Of a DNA stretch of 13,412 nucleotides, positions 6,330-12,953 are shown piece after piece. Position numbers and translations under genes: made by a program. The notes under the pieces are model-generated. The model saw only the letters and a program-made list of their open reading frames with translations. It was not told the DNA's origin and made no database searches. The DNA comes from Candidatus Bathyarchaeota archaeon (GTDB taxonomy: Archaea; Thermoproteota; Bathyarchaeia; 40CM-2-53-6; RBG-13-38-9): positions 14,419 to 27,830 of the forward strand of contig JAGTQO010000012.1 of assembly GCA_018396565.1 (NCBI GenBank), read 5' to 3'. Numbering within the stretch: position 1 is the first letter of the stretch; every line of letters begins with the position of its first letter.

Positions 6330-6935
6330 ATGATGATCTTCAAAAGGTTCCTTGTGGAGGGTTTAAGAAACTTCGCCTACCTCATAGGTGATGAGCAGTC
6401 TAGGGAGGCGGTGGTTGTAGATCCTTCAGGGGCTGTGGAGGATATTCTTGAGGCCCTCAGAGAAGAGTCTTTGAAACTTAAATTTATAATAAATACCCAT
6501 TCGCATCCAGACCATACTGCTGGTAATAGTGAACTTGCCGAGGAGACTGGGGCTAAGATTTTAAAGTATGCGCCAAACGCTAGAGGTGGTTTGAGGGACG
6601 GGGACGAAGTAGTCCTGGGCAATGTAAGCATAAAAGTTATTTATACACCAGGCCACACCCCTGACAGCATCTGCCTTCTGGTTGATAATAAACTATTGAC
6701 AGGCGACACTCTCTTCGTCGGTGAATGTGGAAGGACAGACCTCCCAGGGGGATCATCTGCGGACCTATATGACAGCTTATTCAACAAGCTTATGATCCTC
6801 AACGATGATGTGGAGGTTTATCCTGGCCACGATTATGGGGAGAGGCCAGACTCAACCATAGGCTACGAGAGGAGACACAATTATGTTCTTAAACCTAGAA
6901 CGAAGGAGGAGTTCATTCGCTTCATGTCTGAGTGA
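6330..6935 (+). CDS. Metallo-beta-lactamase-fold hydrolase (glyoxalase II / ETHE1-like)
   Basis: Cytosolic MBL-fold hydrolase of the hydroxyacylglutathione-hydrolase-like group. Metal ligands are all present: THSHPDHTAGN (H57, H59, D61, H62), TPGHTPDS (H109), LLTGDTLF (D126), and YPGHDYG (H167). GRTDLPGGSSADLYDSL (135-151) is a signature shared with glyoxalase II and persulfide dioxygenase-like proteins. The C-terminal helical domain of true glyoxalase II is missing (201 aa), so thioester hydrolysis of glutathione adducts is unlikely; the natural substrate is unknown. ATG at 6330 is chosen because AGGTGG ends 7 bases upstream and it gives the usual MIFKRFLVEG-like start; an ATG at 6306 adds eight unlikely residues, and an ATG at 6333 is also possible. 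It ends 2 bases from the convergent acetyltransferase gene. Confidence 0.87.
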   Translation: MMIFKRFLVEGLRNFAYLIGDEQSREAVVVDPSGAVEDILEALREESLKLKFIINTHSHPDHTAGNSELAEETGAKILKYAPNARGGLRDGDEVVLGNVSIKVIYTPGHTPDSICLLVDNKLLTGDTLFVGECGRTDLPGGSSADLYDSLFNKLMILNDDVEVYPGHDYGERPDSTIGYERRHNYVLKPRTKEEFIRFMSE

Positions 6936-6937
6936 GC

Positions 6938-7792
6938 TTATCCACAGTCTAAGCTACCTACCCCCAGAATGGCCCCAGACTCTCCGAGATTCAGGTCCTC
7001 CCCAAAACTCATCCGCACAACTTTCCCTTCAGGTTTCAAACCATAATCTAGAAGGATCCTCTCAGCCACCTCACTATATTGTGGAGACGTGATTTCAAAC
7101 TCAACTCCTCTAAGCCTATTCATCTCTGCTTTGAAAAGTTCCTCTGCAAACCTTTCTTGCCATTCAGGTTTGCAGACCCATGGCCCCACCTCATATTGGC
7201 CTTCTGAGCCAGCAGCCATTATGTATCCAGCAACCTCTCCATCAACATAAGCTGCAAAACAGTATTCTTTGAATTGATTGTAGATCGCCTTCAAGACCTT
7301 CGACCTGTCGGCTCCGAAAATTCCTCTGTCAAACATAGATAACTTGTCAAGAAAAGATTCGTCCATCTCTTCGACGGCAGCTGAATCCATTCGTCTCCCC
7401 TCACCCCTGAACACCATATATGATAATTCAGTCCTAAAACCTAACCTCCTATAGAATGGAATATTATTTGGAAAACAGTAGAGCTTAGTCACCCTCACTC
7501 CTTTACACGCCATGTACTCCAGAGCCTTCCTCACAAGTTTGGTTCCTACGCCTCTTCTCCTAGTCTGTTCCTTAACGAATAGGTTACCCAACCAACCTAC
7601 TACACCGTAACTTACTGTTGAGACTACTCCAAGTTTACTTTCACCTTCAACTGCTATGAAGAAGCCTTCAGGCTCATAGTTTATGACGCGGACTAGATCC
7701 TGAACATTATATTTAACACCTTCAGAGGCGGCGAGCTCAATTATGAAATTGAAATCTTCAGGTTTGACCGTTCTAATATTTAATTCTGCCAT
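6938..7792 (-). CDS. Two-domain GNAT N-acetyltransferase
   Basis: Predicted acetyl-CoA-dependent N-acetyltransferase of 284 aa. The N-terminal GNAT domain (about 5-130) carries strand FFIAVEGESKLGVVS, the core GNLFVKEQTRRRGVGTKLVRK with the pyrophosphate-binding R-R-x-G-x-G-T loop, and NIPFYRRLGF. The C-terminal half has FDRGIFGADRSKVLKAI and AAYVDGEVAGYIMAAGSEG, resembling the second GNAT-like domain (Acetyltransf_18 type) in YitH-like bacterial and archaeal enzymes. The substrate is unknown. The last ~20 residues are glycine-rich and look unstructured. The ATG start follows an AT-rich stretch without a clear ribosome binding site. tmk lies 95 bases upstream on the same strand, so co-transcription is possible. 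Confidence 0.85.
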   Translation of the reverse strand: MAELNIRTVKPEDFNFIIELAASEGVKYNVQDLVRVINYEPEGFFIAVEGESKLGVVSTVSYGVVGWLGNLFVKEQTRRRGVGTKLVRKALEYMACKGVRVTKLYCFPNNIPFYRRLGFRTELSYMVFRGEGRRMDSAAVEEMDESFLDKLSMFDRGIFGADRSKVLKAIYNQFKEYCFAAYVDGEVAGYIMAAGSEGQYEVGPWVCKPEWQERFAEELFKAEMNRLRGVEFEITSPQYSEVAERILLDYGLKPEGKVVRMSFGEDLNLGESGAILGVGSLDCG

Positions 7793-7887
7793 GCTTCATA
7801 CGCATTTATTTTTGAGATGGAGAAGGCTCCTTTTAAGGATCATTGGTATTTTGGAACGTTGAACCGTCAAGAAGTCCAATTGATATG

Positions 7888-8502
7888 TCAAGTTCCTGCG
7901 ATATGTTTTTTTGTAATTGTCTCAATGGCTATATTGAATATGTCCTTATCCACATCTTCTACAGGCCTGTCTCCATCTATGTATGTGAGTTCCCCATCCT
8001 TCACCAGCTTCAAGTAAATCTCTCTCACCCTCTTCTCAAACTCCAACCTCTCCATGACGCTTCTGCCTCTGCGAATTCTCGACATAGCAACTTCTGCTGG
8101 AACATCCAGGTATATTGCAAGGTCTGGTTTTGGAGCGAAGTTATTTACGCATCTTATCCATCCTATATCAACTTTCTGTGCTCCCTGATAAGCTATGGAC
8201 GCGTAGATGTAACGGTCTGAAACCACTATTCCTCCTCTACGGAGCGTCGGCATCACCTCCTGTCTGAGATGTTGGAAACGATCTGCAGCGAATAGAAGTG
8301 TCTCCACTTCAGGGGGGGCCTTCCTCCTATTCAGAAACTCCCTCCTGAGGAGTCTACCGATCACGTTTCCACTAGGCTCAGCGGTGTATCTGGCCAGGTA
8401 CCCTTTTCTGTGAAGTTGGAGGCATAGATTCTTTGAGTGGAGGGTCTTCCCAGCTCCATCTATCCCTTCAATCACTATGAAGACGCCTACTTTTAGACTC
8501 AA
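7888..8502 (-). CDS. tmk: Thymidylate kinase
   Basis: Phosphorylates dTMP to dTDP with ATP, an essential step toward dTTP. At 204 aa the length is standard. Motifs: P-loop IEGIDGAGKT (11-20), the EPSGN loop (42-46, where many enzymes have EPGGT), FAADRFQHL (71-79), DRYIYASIAYQG (96-107), LAIYLDVPAEVAMSRI (128-143), and a LID-like RRGRSVMERLEFEKRVREIY with several arginines. The start is TTG, supported by GAGGT 6 bases upstream and by correct placement of the first beta strand; no ATG occurs before the P-loop. It is divergent from the HD phosphohydrolase gene across 93 bases. Confidence 0.95.
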   Translation of the reverse strand: MSLKVGVFIVIEGIDGAGKTLHSKNLCLQLHRKGYLARYTAEPSGNVIGRLLRREFLNRRKAPPEVETLLFAADRFQHLRQEVMPTLRRGGIVVSDRYIYASIAYQGAQKVDIGWIRCVNNFAPKPDLAIYLDVPAEVAMSRIRRGRSVMERLEFEKRVREIYLKLVKDGELTYIDGDRPVEDVDKDIFNIAIETITKKHIAGT

Positions 8503-8518
8503 CTTTGAACCTCAACCA

Positions 8519-8528
8519 TAATATATTA
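8519..8528 (-). promoter_or_regulatory. TATA-like palindrome upstream of tmk
   Basis: TAATATATTA is a perfect 10-base palindrome centred about 22 bases before the tmk TTG. It is a good archaeal TATA candidate for a very short leader. It is too far from the start at 8596 (about 70 bases) to be an obvious core element for the divergent gene. Confidence 0.4.
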
Positions 8529-8595
8529 CGGAGTCTCATGAATCTATCAGTTGACTGTTTGAGCATGTATGTTTGACTATTCAGGTGTTTGAGGT

Positions 8596-9867
8596 TTGGA
8601 GTCTACGAAATATTGGGGTTTCATCAAGGATCCCCTATACGGCTATATCAGAATAACTGAGTGGGAGAGGAGTATAATCGATACCGCTCCAGTGCAGAGG
8701 CTCAGGAGGATCAGGCAACTCTCAGGGGCCCAATATGCCTACCCAGCTGCTAACCATACACGTTTTGAACATTCTCTCGGAACCATGCATCTGGCTGGGA
8801 TTCTCGCTGAGAGTCTCCCGTCACTCTCTCCGGAGGAGAAGGTTAAAGTTAAGATGGCTTCGCTTTTGCATGATGTTGGGCACGGCCCCTACTCCCACCT
8901 CTTCGAGACTCTCCTATCGAAATATTTGGGTAAGACCCATGAGGACATGTCGTTATGGATAATCAGGGAGTCTGAGGTAGGTCGGGCTCTTGAAAGAATA
9001 GGTTTAGACCCTGAAGAGGTAGGTTTGATCTCTGTCGGTCGACTGGCAAGACCTGATAAGCCTTATCTAAACCAGATAATCAGAAGCTCAGTAGACGTTG
9101 ACAAGATGGATTTTCTCCTTCGAGACTCCTATCATACAGGTGCAAGTTACGGGACAATAGACATATTCCGCCTAATCTACACGATGGATATACTCGACGG
9201 GAATCTGGCTGTCGACGCCACCGCCCTATCGACACTGGAGACATTCCTTCTTGCAAGACTCGAATCTTTCAGGGCAATATATTTTCATAGGACAACTAGG
9301 GCCGCCCAGATAATGTTGATAAAAGCATTAGAGAAGGCTAAGGATGAGCTCAACCTCTTCAAGTCAATCTCTCTCCAAGACTATTTGCAACTTGACGACC
9401 AGACATTATGGGAGATGCTTAAACATTCAAAGAGCAGAGACATCATAATGGATCTGGACAATAGGAGGCTGCTCAAATGTGCTTATGAGAAAACCTTCTT
9501 CGTCAGGGACCAACTCGTCACAAACATATTCAACAATGAGGCTGTAAGAAGACAGATCGAGGAGGAGATAGCTCTCAAGGCTGGGGTTCCAACTGATGAG
9601 GTCACTATAGATGTCCCATCCCTCCCATCAGTCCCATACCATTACGCGATAGATATAGAACCTATGAACATACCTATCTTCTATAAATCGAAGACTGGCG
9701 AGAAGATTCCTCAAAGACTGGGTGAACTATCTAGAATAGTAGACTCGTTGAGGGTATTCCTGAATATTATGCGAATATACACGAAGGAAGTTTATAGGGA
9801 GAAGGTTAGGAAGGCATCTACAGATGTTCTGGGAGAGGCCCCCCTCTCAAGCCTAGTATCCTACTGA
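8596..9867 (+). CDS. HD-domain phosphohydrolase, dNTPase/SAMHD1-like family
   Basis: Metal-dependent HD-superfamily phosphohydrolase of the COG1078 type (423 aa), related to dGTPases and SAMHD1. The N-terminus has the family signature FIKDPLYGYIRIT (9-21), then APVQRLRRIRQLS and RFEHSLGTMHLAG with H59. The HD pair is H92-D93 in SLLHDVGHGPYSH. The fourth ligand is D169 in VDVDKMDFLLRDSYHTGASYG. The C-terminal ~200 residues are the helical/mixed region typical of the family. Likely activity is release of triphosphate from dNTPs, but archaeal members are scarcely characterised and other nucleotide or phosphoester substrates are possible. TTG start supported by AGGTG 8 bases upstream. Its divergent neighbour tmk also acts on deoxynucleotides. 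Confidence 0.88.
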   Translation: MESTKYWGFIKDPLYGYIRITEWERSIIDTAPVQRLRRIRQLSGAQYAYPAANHTRFEHSLGTMHLAGILAESLPSLSPEEKVKVKMASLLHDVGHGPYSHLFETLLSKYLGKTHEDMSLWIIRESEVGRALERIGLDPEEVGLISVGRLARPDKPYLNQIIRSSVDVDKMDFLLRDSYHTGASYGTIDIFRLIYTMDILDGNLAVDATALSTLETFLLARLESFRAIYFHRTTRAAQIMLIKALEKAKDELNLFKSISLQDYLQLDDQTLWEMLKHSKSRDIIMDLDNRRLLKCAYEKTFFVRDQLVTNIFNNEAVRRQIEEEIALKAGVPTDEVTIDVPSLPSVPYHYAIDIEPMNIPIFYKSKTGEKIPQRLGELSRIVDSLRVFLNIMRIYTKEVYREKVRKASTDVLGEAPLSSLVSY

Positions 9868-9958
9868 AAGACACATCAAACCGTTCATACCGACCTTAAA
9901 TCTAATATGCTGATACGCACATTTCTAGCCGCCGATCTGAATGTTGGTGAGTTAAAGG

Positions 9959-10885
9959 TTGGAGCCGTTCATGGTATACGCCATCGCCTCAGGCTTCTTC
10001 TTCGCAATATTCACGTTTCTAGCGAAATACATAATCTCAAACAGGATGAGGAACTTCGTTTCTTTCGTCTATATGCAGGGCATTCTAATAATAGGAATAT
10101 TCACATTTCTAACCTACATATTTGCACCCAAGGAAGTGTTTGTACCTCCGGTAGCGGTATTCCCTTACGCCATAATCTCAGGAGGTACCTCCATAATCGC
10201 TTATCTTTTAATGTATTACGGTTTGACAAGATACGATGCGTCCTCAGCACTGCCGATAATAGGCGTCAAACCTGTCTTCGTTATACCTCTCAGCTACGTA
10301 TTTCTAGGTGAATATTATGGTGTCGATGTGACATTCTGGATTCTTGTGGCGATGCTCGGAGCGGTGATGACCTCTTGGGATGATGATATGCAGATTACGC
10401 GGATCCTATCGCCGAGTAACGAGGCTCTATGGATCTTCCTATCAACAGCCTTCCTATATGCGGCTGGAAATGTGGCTGTTAAACCTGCGATGAAGATGGT
10501 TACAAACTTTAACTTTCTTATTTGGCGTGAACTCGCATGGTTCGGCGTTCTAATCTGTCTGGCACCCCTAATATTCCACAGCGAGGAATTGAAAGCATTA
10601 AAGGTAGGATGGAGAAACTCCTTTTTATTCGTCGTATTGGCCGTGGTCGTCCAGTACTTCTCATACCTCTTCCTCTTCTACTCCTTAGGACACTCTGTTC
10701 AAATAACTGAGGGTTTAGGGGCTGCCCAAGGAATATTCGCTGTTACAATAGGCTATCTCATTTCAAGAACCAGTTTTGAAGCCCTTGCGGAACACCATAA
10801 CTCTCGAACATACCTGGTTAGAATGATTGGCGCCATACTCATATTCTTAGGAATATACTTTCTATCAACAGTCGCCGTCAAGTAG
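9959..10885 (+). CDS. EamA/DMT-superfamily membrane transporter
   Basis: Integral membrane protein of 308 aa, hydrophobic almost throughout, with about ten predicted helices in two five-helix halves, the classic drug/metabolite transporter layout. The first-half helix ending YYGLTRYDASSALPIIGVKPVFVIPLSYVFLGE resembles the EamA signature (proline-rich helix then a glutamate); the second half ends in GAILIFLGIYFL. The substrate cannot be inferred. Two starts are credible: TTG at 9959 with GGTGAG 7 bases upstream, or ATG at 9971 with GGAG 6 bases upstream; both keep the first helix whole. It lies 91 bases downstream of the HD gene. A TTAAAT-containing stretch near 9895 may give it its own promoter. 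Confidence 0.88.
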   Translation: MEPFMVYAIASGFFFAIFTFLAKYIISNRMRNFVSFVYMQGILIIGIFTFLTYIFAPKEVFVPPVAVFPYAIISGGTSIIAYLLMYYGLTRYDASSALPIIGVKPVFVIPLSYVFLGEYYGVDVTFWILVAMLGAVMTSWDDDMQITRILSPSNEALWIFLSTAFLYAAGNVAVKPAMKMVTNFNFLIWRELAWFGVLICLAPLIFHSEELKALKVGWRNSFLFVVLAVVVQYFSYLFLFYSLGHSVQITEGLGAAQGIFAVTIGYLISRTSFEALAEHHNSRTYLVRMIGAILIFLGIYFLSTVAVK

Positions 10886-10936
10886 ATGTGTAACTTGAAT
10901 TATGTTTCACATTGTATCCAACAACTCTTAAATTAA

Positions 10937-10956
10937 CTCAAACTTTCTAATTTGAG
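10937..10956. terminator. Possible bidirectional stem-loop between convergent genes
   Basis: CTCAAA and TTTGAG form a perfect 6-base stem around an 8-base loop, spanning the stop codon of the minus-strand PAC4-like gene and 51 bases past the end of the transporter gene. A second, tighter palindrome (TGAATGA-gg-TCATTCA, 10960-10975) follows at once. Archaeal termination depends mostly on T-runs rather than hairpins, so this is a weak call. Confidence 0.2.
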
Positions 10957-11282
10957 GATTGAATGAGGTCATTCAGGATTCCGGTGTAGATGCGGAGGGC
11001 CTCCGCCTCAGGATGGGTTGAGTGGAATGATACTAGACTCATCTTCCTGTAATGTGCCGAAAGCCTCTCCGACAGGATCCTTGAGGCTACCATATATCTC
11101 CCACCCAGAAGGACCGATGACCTGCTCACACTCTCCTCCACACTCATCGGCATAGAAACAGCTAATGTTCCCAGCTTCATCTCCCCCTCATAGAAGAATG
11201 CTATGACAGCGTTCTCTAATGTTAAGAGTCTGAGATGGAACAGGACGCCTTTATACTCTTGTGTTCTCTCGAGGAAACTCAT
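10947..11282 (-). CDS. Probable archaeal homologue of proteasome assembly chaperone 4 (PAC4-like)
   Basis: A small soluble protein of 111 aa. Its pattern resembles eukaryotic PAC4/PSMG4: an N-terminal strand pair (GVLFHLRLLTLENAVIAFF), then LGTLAVSMPM (36-45), SSVLLGGR (54-61), a helix ASRILSERLSAHY (65-77), a strand MSLVSFHS (80-87), and a final helix. PSMG4 has the same order of L-x-V-x-M, S-x-LLG, QRLA and VFVS elements. PAC4-type chaperones pair with PAC3 and help assemble 20S alpha rings. This assignment comes from remembered family sequences and is moderate; function is inferred. ATG start with AGGGG directly upstream. It is divergent from the phosphoesterase gene across 76 bases and converges with the transporter gene. 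Confidence 0.55.
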   Translation of the reverse strand: MSFLERTQEYKGVLFHLRLLTLENAVIAFFYEGEMKLGTLAVSMPMSVEESVSRSSVLLGGRYMVASRILSERLSAHYRKMSLVSFHSTHPEAEALRIYTGILNDLIQSSN

Positions 11283-11313
11283 TCCCCTTCATATCTGTAG
11301 AATGGTCCCCTCT

Positions 11314-11327
11314 CAGATTTAAAGGGT
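11314..11327. promoter_or_regulatory. Palindromic TTTAAA core, candidate bidirectional promoter
   Basis: TTTAAA at 11318-11323 is exactly midway between the two divergent start codons: its centre is 38.5 bases from the PAC4-like ATG at 11282 and 38.5 bases from the phosphoesterase ATG at 11359. A transcript beginning ~26 bases from the box on either side would carry a leader of about 12 bases including the G-rich ribosome binding site. The symmetry is directly visible; promoter activity is inferred. Confidence 0.45.
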
Positions 11328-11358
11328 CGTTGTCTACTTCTATTAACAGGTGGCTGGT

Positions 11359-12051
11359 ATGAGGGTGATAGTCATCTCCGATATTCACTCTAACCTAGAG
11401 GCTTTGGATGCTGTTGCTTCAAGTATGGGTGATTTCGACGCTGTTTTCTGTCTAGGCGACCTCGTAGGTTACGGCGCCGAACCCAATGAGGTTGTCGATA
11501 AGGTAAGGCTACTTGAACCTCAGGTCGTCATCGCGGGAAACCACGACTATGCCGTTGTGAGTGGAGATACTTCGGGCTTCGCATCCCATGCGGCTTTGGC
11601 TGTTGAATGGACGAGGAGGACTCTGCATCCAAGAAACATGTCCTACTTGGCTAATCTTCCCCACCGATCTCTGAGGGAGGAGCAGGGTCTACGCCTTGGC
11701 ATGTATCATGGGAGTCCAAGAGATCCCTTGGATGAGTATGTTTTCCCTGGGACCCCTGAATTTATTCTGAGAGGTATGGTGGATTATGCTGGTGTAGACA
11801 TCTTAATGTTAGGCCACACACATATGCCCATGCAAGTCAATATAGGTTCAAGATATCTTCTGAATCCAGGTAGTGTGGGGCAGCCTAGGGACGGCGACCC
11901 TAGGGCCAGCTACCTCATCCTAGATTTAGAGGATGGTCATGTCAAATTTGAGTTGAGGAGGATCAAATATGACATAGACTCCGCAGCTGAGAAGATCTTA
12001 AGTAAGCCTGTGCCAAAATTTTTGGCTGACAGACTATACCTGGGATATTGA
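11359..12051 (+). CDS. YfcE/MJ0936-type metallophosphoesterase
   Basis: Calcineurin-like phosphoesterase with a two-metal site, 230 aa. Motifs in order: SDIHSNLEAL (D8, H10), GDLVGYGAEPNEV (D34), AGNHDY (N61, H62), YHGSPRDPLDEYVF (H117), and LGHTHMP (H153, H155), followed by LNPGSVGQPRDGDPRASY, a signature of the MJ0936/YfcE group, whose members show phosphodiesterase activity on model substrates. The native substrate is unknown. ATG at 11359 is preferred because AGGTGG sits 5 bases upstream and the protein then begins directly at the first strand; a GTG at 11350 would add three residues and lies inside that ribosome binding site. It diverges from the PAC4-like gene. Confidence 0.92.
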   Translation: MRVIVISDIHSNLEALDAVASSMGDFDAVFCLGDLVGYGAEPNEVVDKVRLLEPQVVIAGNHDYAVVSGDTSGFASHAALAVEWTRRTLHPRNMSYLANLPHRSLREEQGLRLGMYHGSPRDPLDEYVFPGTPEFILRGMVDYAGVDILMLGHTHMPMQVNIGSRYLLNPGSVGQPRDGDPRASYLILDLEDGHVKFELRRIKYDIDSAAEKILSKPVPKFLADRLYLGY

Positions 12052-12118
12052 CCGTCGGTACTCTCATGCTCATGAATTTGTTTACGGCAGTAGATGTCAA
12101 AATTTTTAAATATAATAT
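12052..12118. other. AT-rich spacer between convergent genes
   Basis: Lies between the phosphoesterase stop and the convergent creatininase-family stop. It contains an ATTTTTAAATATAATATTT-like run near 12103-12121, a plausible T-rich termination region for the plus-strand transcript. Nothing else is visible. Confidence 0.3.
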
Positions 12119-12919
12119 TTATCGTTTGGCCTCCCCCAACTGCTTACAGAATTCTGTGAGCCTTTCAACTGTCGCGTCAAGTATTCTTTTTCCCTTCGCG
12201 ATGTCGGCTTTCGTTGCGTCGCCTACTACGCCTGACTCTGAGATGTGATGTATCATATCCATAGGAGTGTTTATGTAGGGCCCCCTGTGTCTCGCATCGT
12301 ACTTGACGATTTCGAATGCTGGAAGACCATGCTCTTTGAGCGCGGCTCTCCTGTCGAATGCCTCCCTAACAGTCTTGTCTGTCAGAACTCTCATACCCAC
12401 AGCCATGGCTACCGATGTCTCAGCCTCCTCGACATGTACCATAGGCGTGTCTATGTTCACCATCTCGTCGCTTGCCAGATCCCACCACTGGCAGAGATAT
12501 ATCTTCTCTCCATACTCCTCGTAGAACCTGTTGGTGAAGACCTGTAACGTCGATGTGTTGCCTCCATGCGAATTCACTACGATCTTCTTTTTGAATCCAT
12601 GTCTGCTCAGTGAGGAGCATATCTGTGTGAGGACGTCGATGAAGGTTTCAGGGTTGACCGTGATCGTTCCTGGGAACCCCATATGGTACCATGAGACGCC
12701 GAAGTTGATGGGTGGAGCCACCAACACTTTTACACCTTCTAGTAAAGATTTCTCAGCAACCCTCTCACATATGTATGTGCTTGTGTATATGTCGCAGTCT
12801 AAAGGTATATGGTAACCGTGCTGCTCAATAGACCCTACAGGAATCAATACGGCAGAAGTCTCCCCAACTATGTCAGCAACCTCCCTCCATGTCAATTTCC
12901 AGAGTCTAAACTCATCCAT
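12119..12919 (-). CDS. Creatininase-family amidohydrolase
   Basis: Metal-dependent amidohydrolase of the creatininase superfamily, which also contains the archaeal formamide hydrolase ArfB (flavin/F420 deazaflavin route) and MftE peptidase. The length of 266 aa is typical. Metal-site residues: IPVGSIEQHGYHIPL (E32, H34), DCDIYTS (D43), VNSHGGN (H118), and HVEEAETSVAM (E164-E167). True creatininase has an NGHYEN motif; here it is NSHGGN, so creatinine hydrolysis is unlikely. LAPPINFGVSWYHMGFPGT is a common family block. ATG start with GGTGG 7 bases upstream. It follows the URO-D-like gene on the same strand with a 34-base gap, suggesting one operon; a small-molecule amide substrate is the most that can be said. 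Confidence 0.85.
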   Translation of the reverse strand: MDEFRLWKLTWREVADIVGETSAVLIPVGSIEQHGYHIPLDCDIYTSTYICERVAEKSLLEGVKVLVAPPINFGVSWYHMGFPGTITVNPETFIDVLTQICSSLSRHGFKKKIVVNSHGGNTSTLQVFTNRFYEEYGEKIYLCQWWDLASDEMVNIDTPMVHVEEAETSVAMAVGMRVLTDKTVREAFDRRAALKEHGLPAFEIVKYDARHRGPYINTPMDMIHHISESGVVGDATKADIAKGKRILDATVERLTEFCKQLGEAKR

Positions 12920-12953
12920 AACATTACCACCCTATCCTGAACTGTAACTCTTG

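Noticed and set aside
6330..6935. Calling the MBL-fold gene gloB (hydroxyacylglutathione hydrolase).
   Set aside because: The C-terminal substrate-binding domain of glyoxalase II is absent and the protein is only about 200 residues long.
9907..10311. A 134-codon plus-strand frame overlapping the start of the EamA transporter gene.
   Set aside because: Arginine- and histidine-rich, low-complexity product in another frame of a clear ten-helix membrane protein; a shadow.
12119..12919. Naming this gene creatininase.
   Set aside because: The NGHYEN motif expected of true creatininases is NSHGGN here, so only family-level naming is justified.
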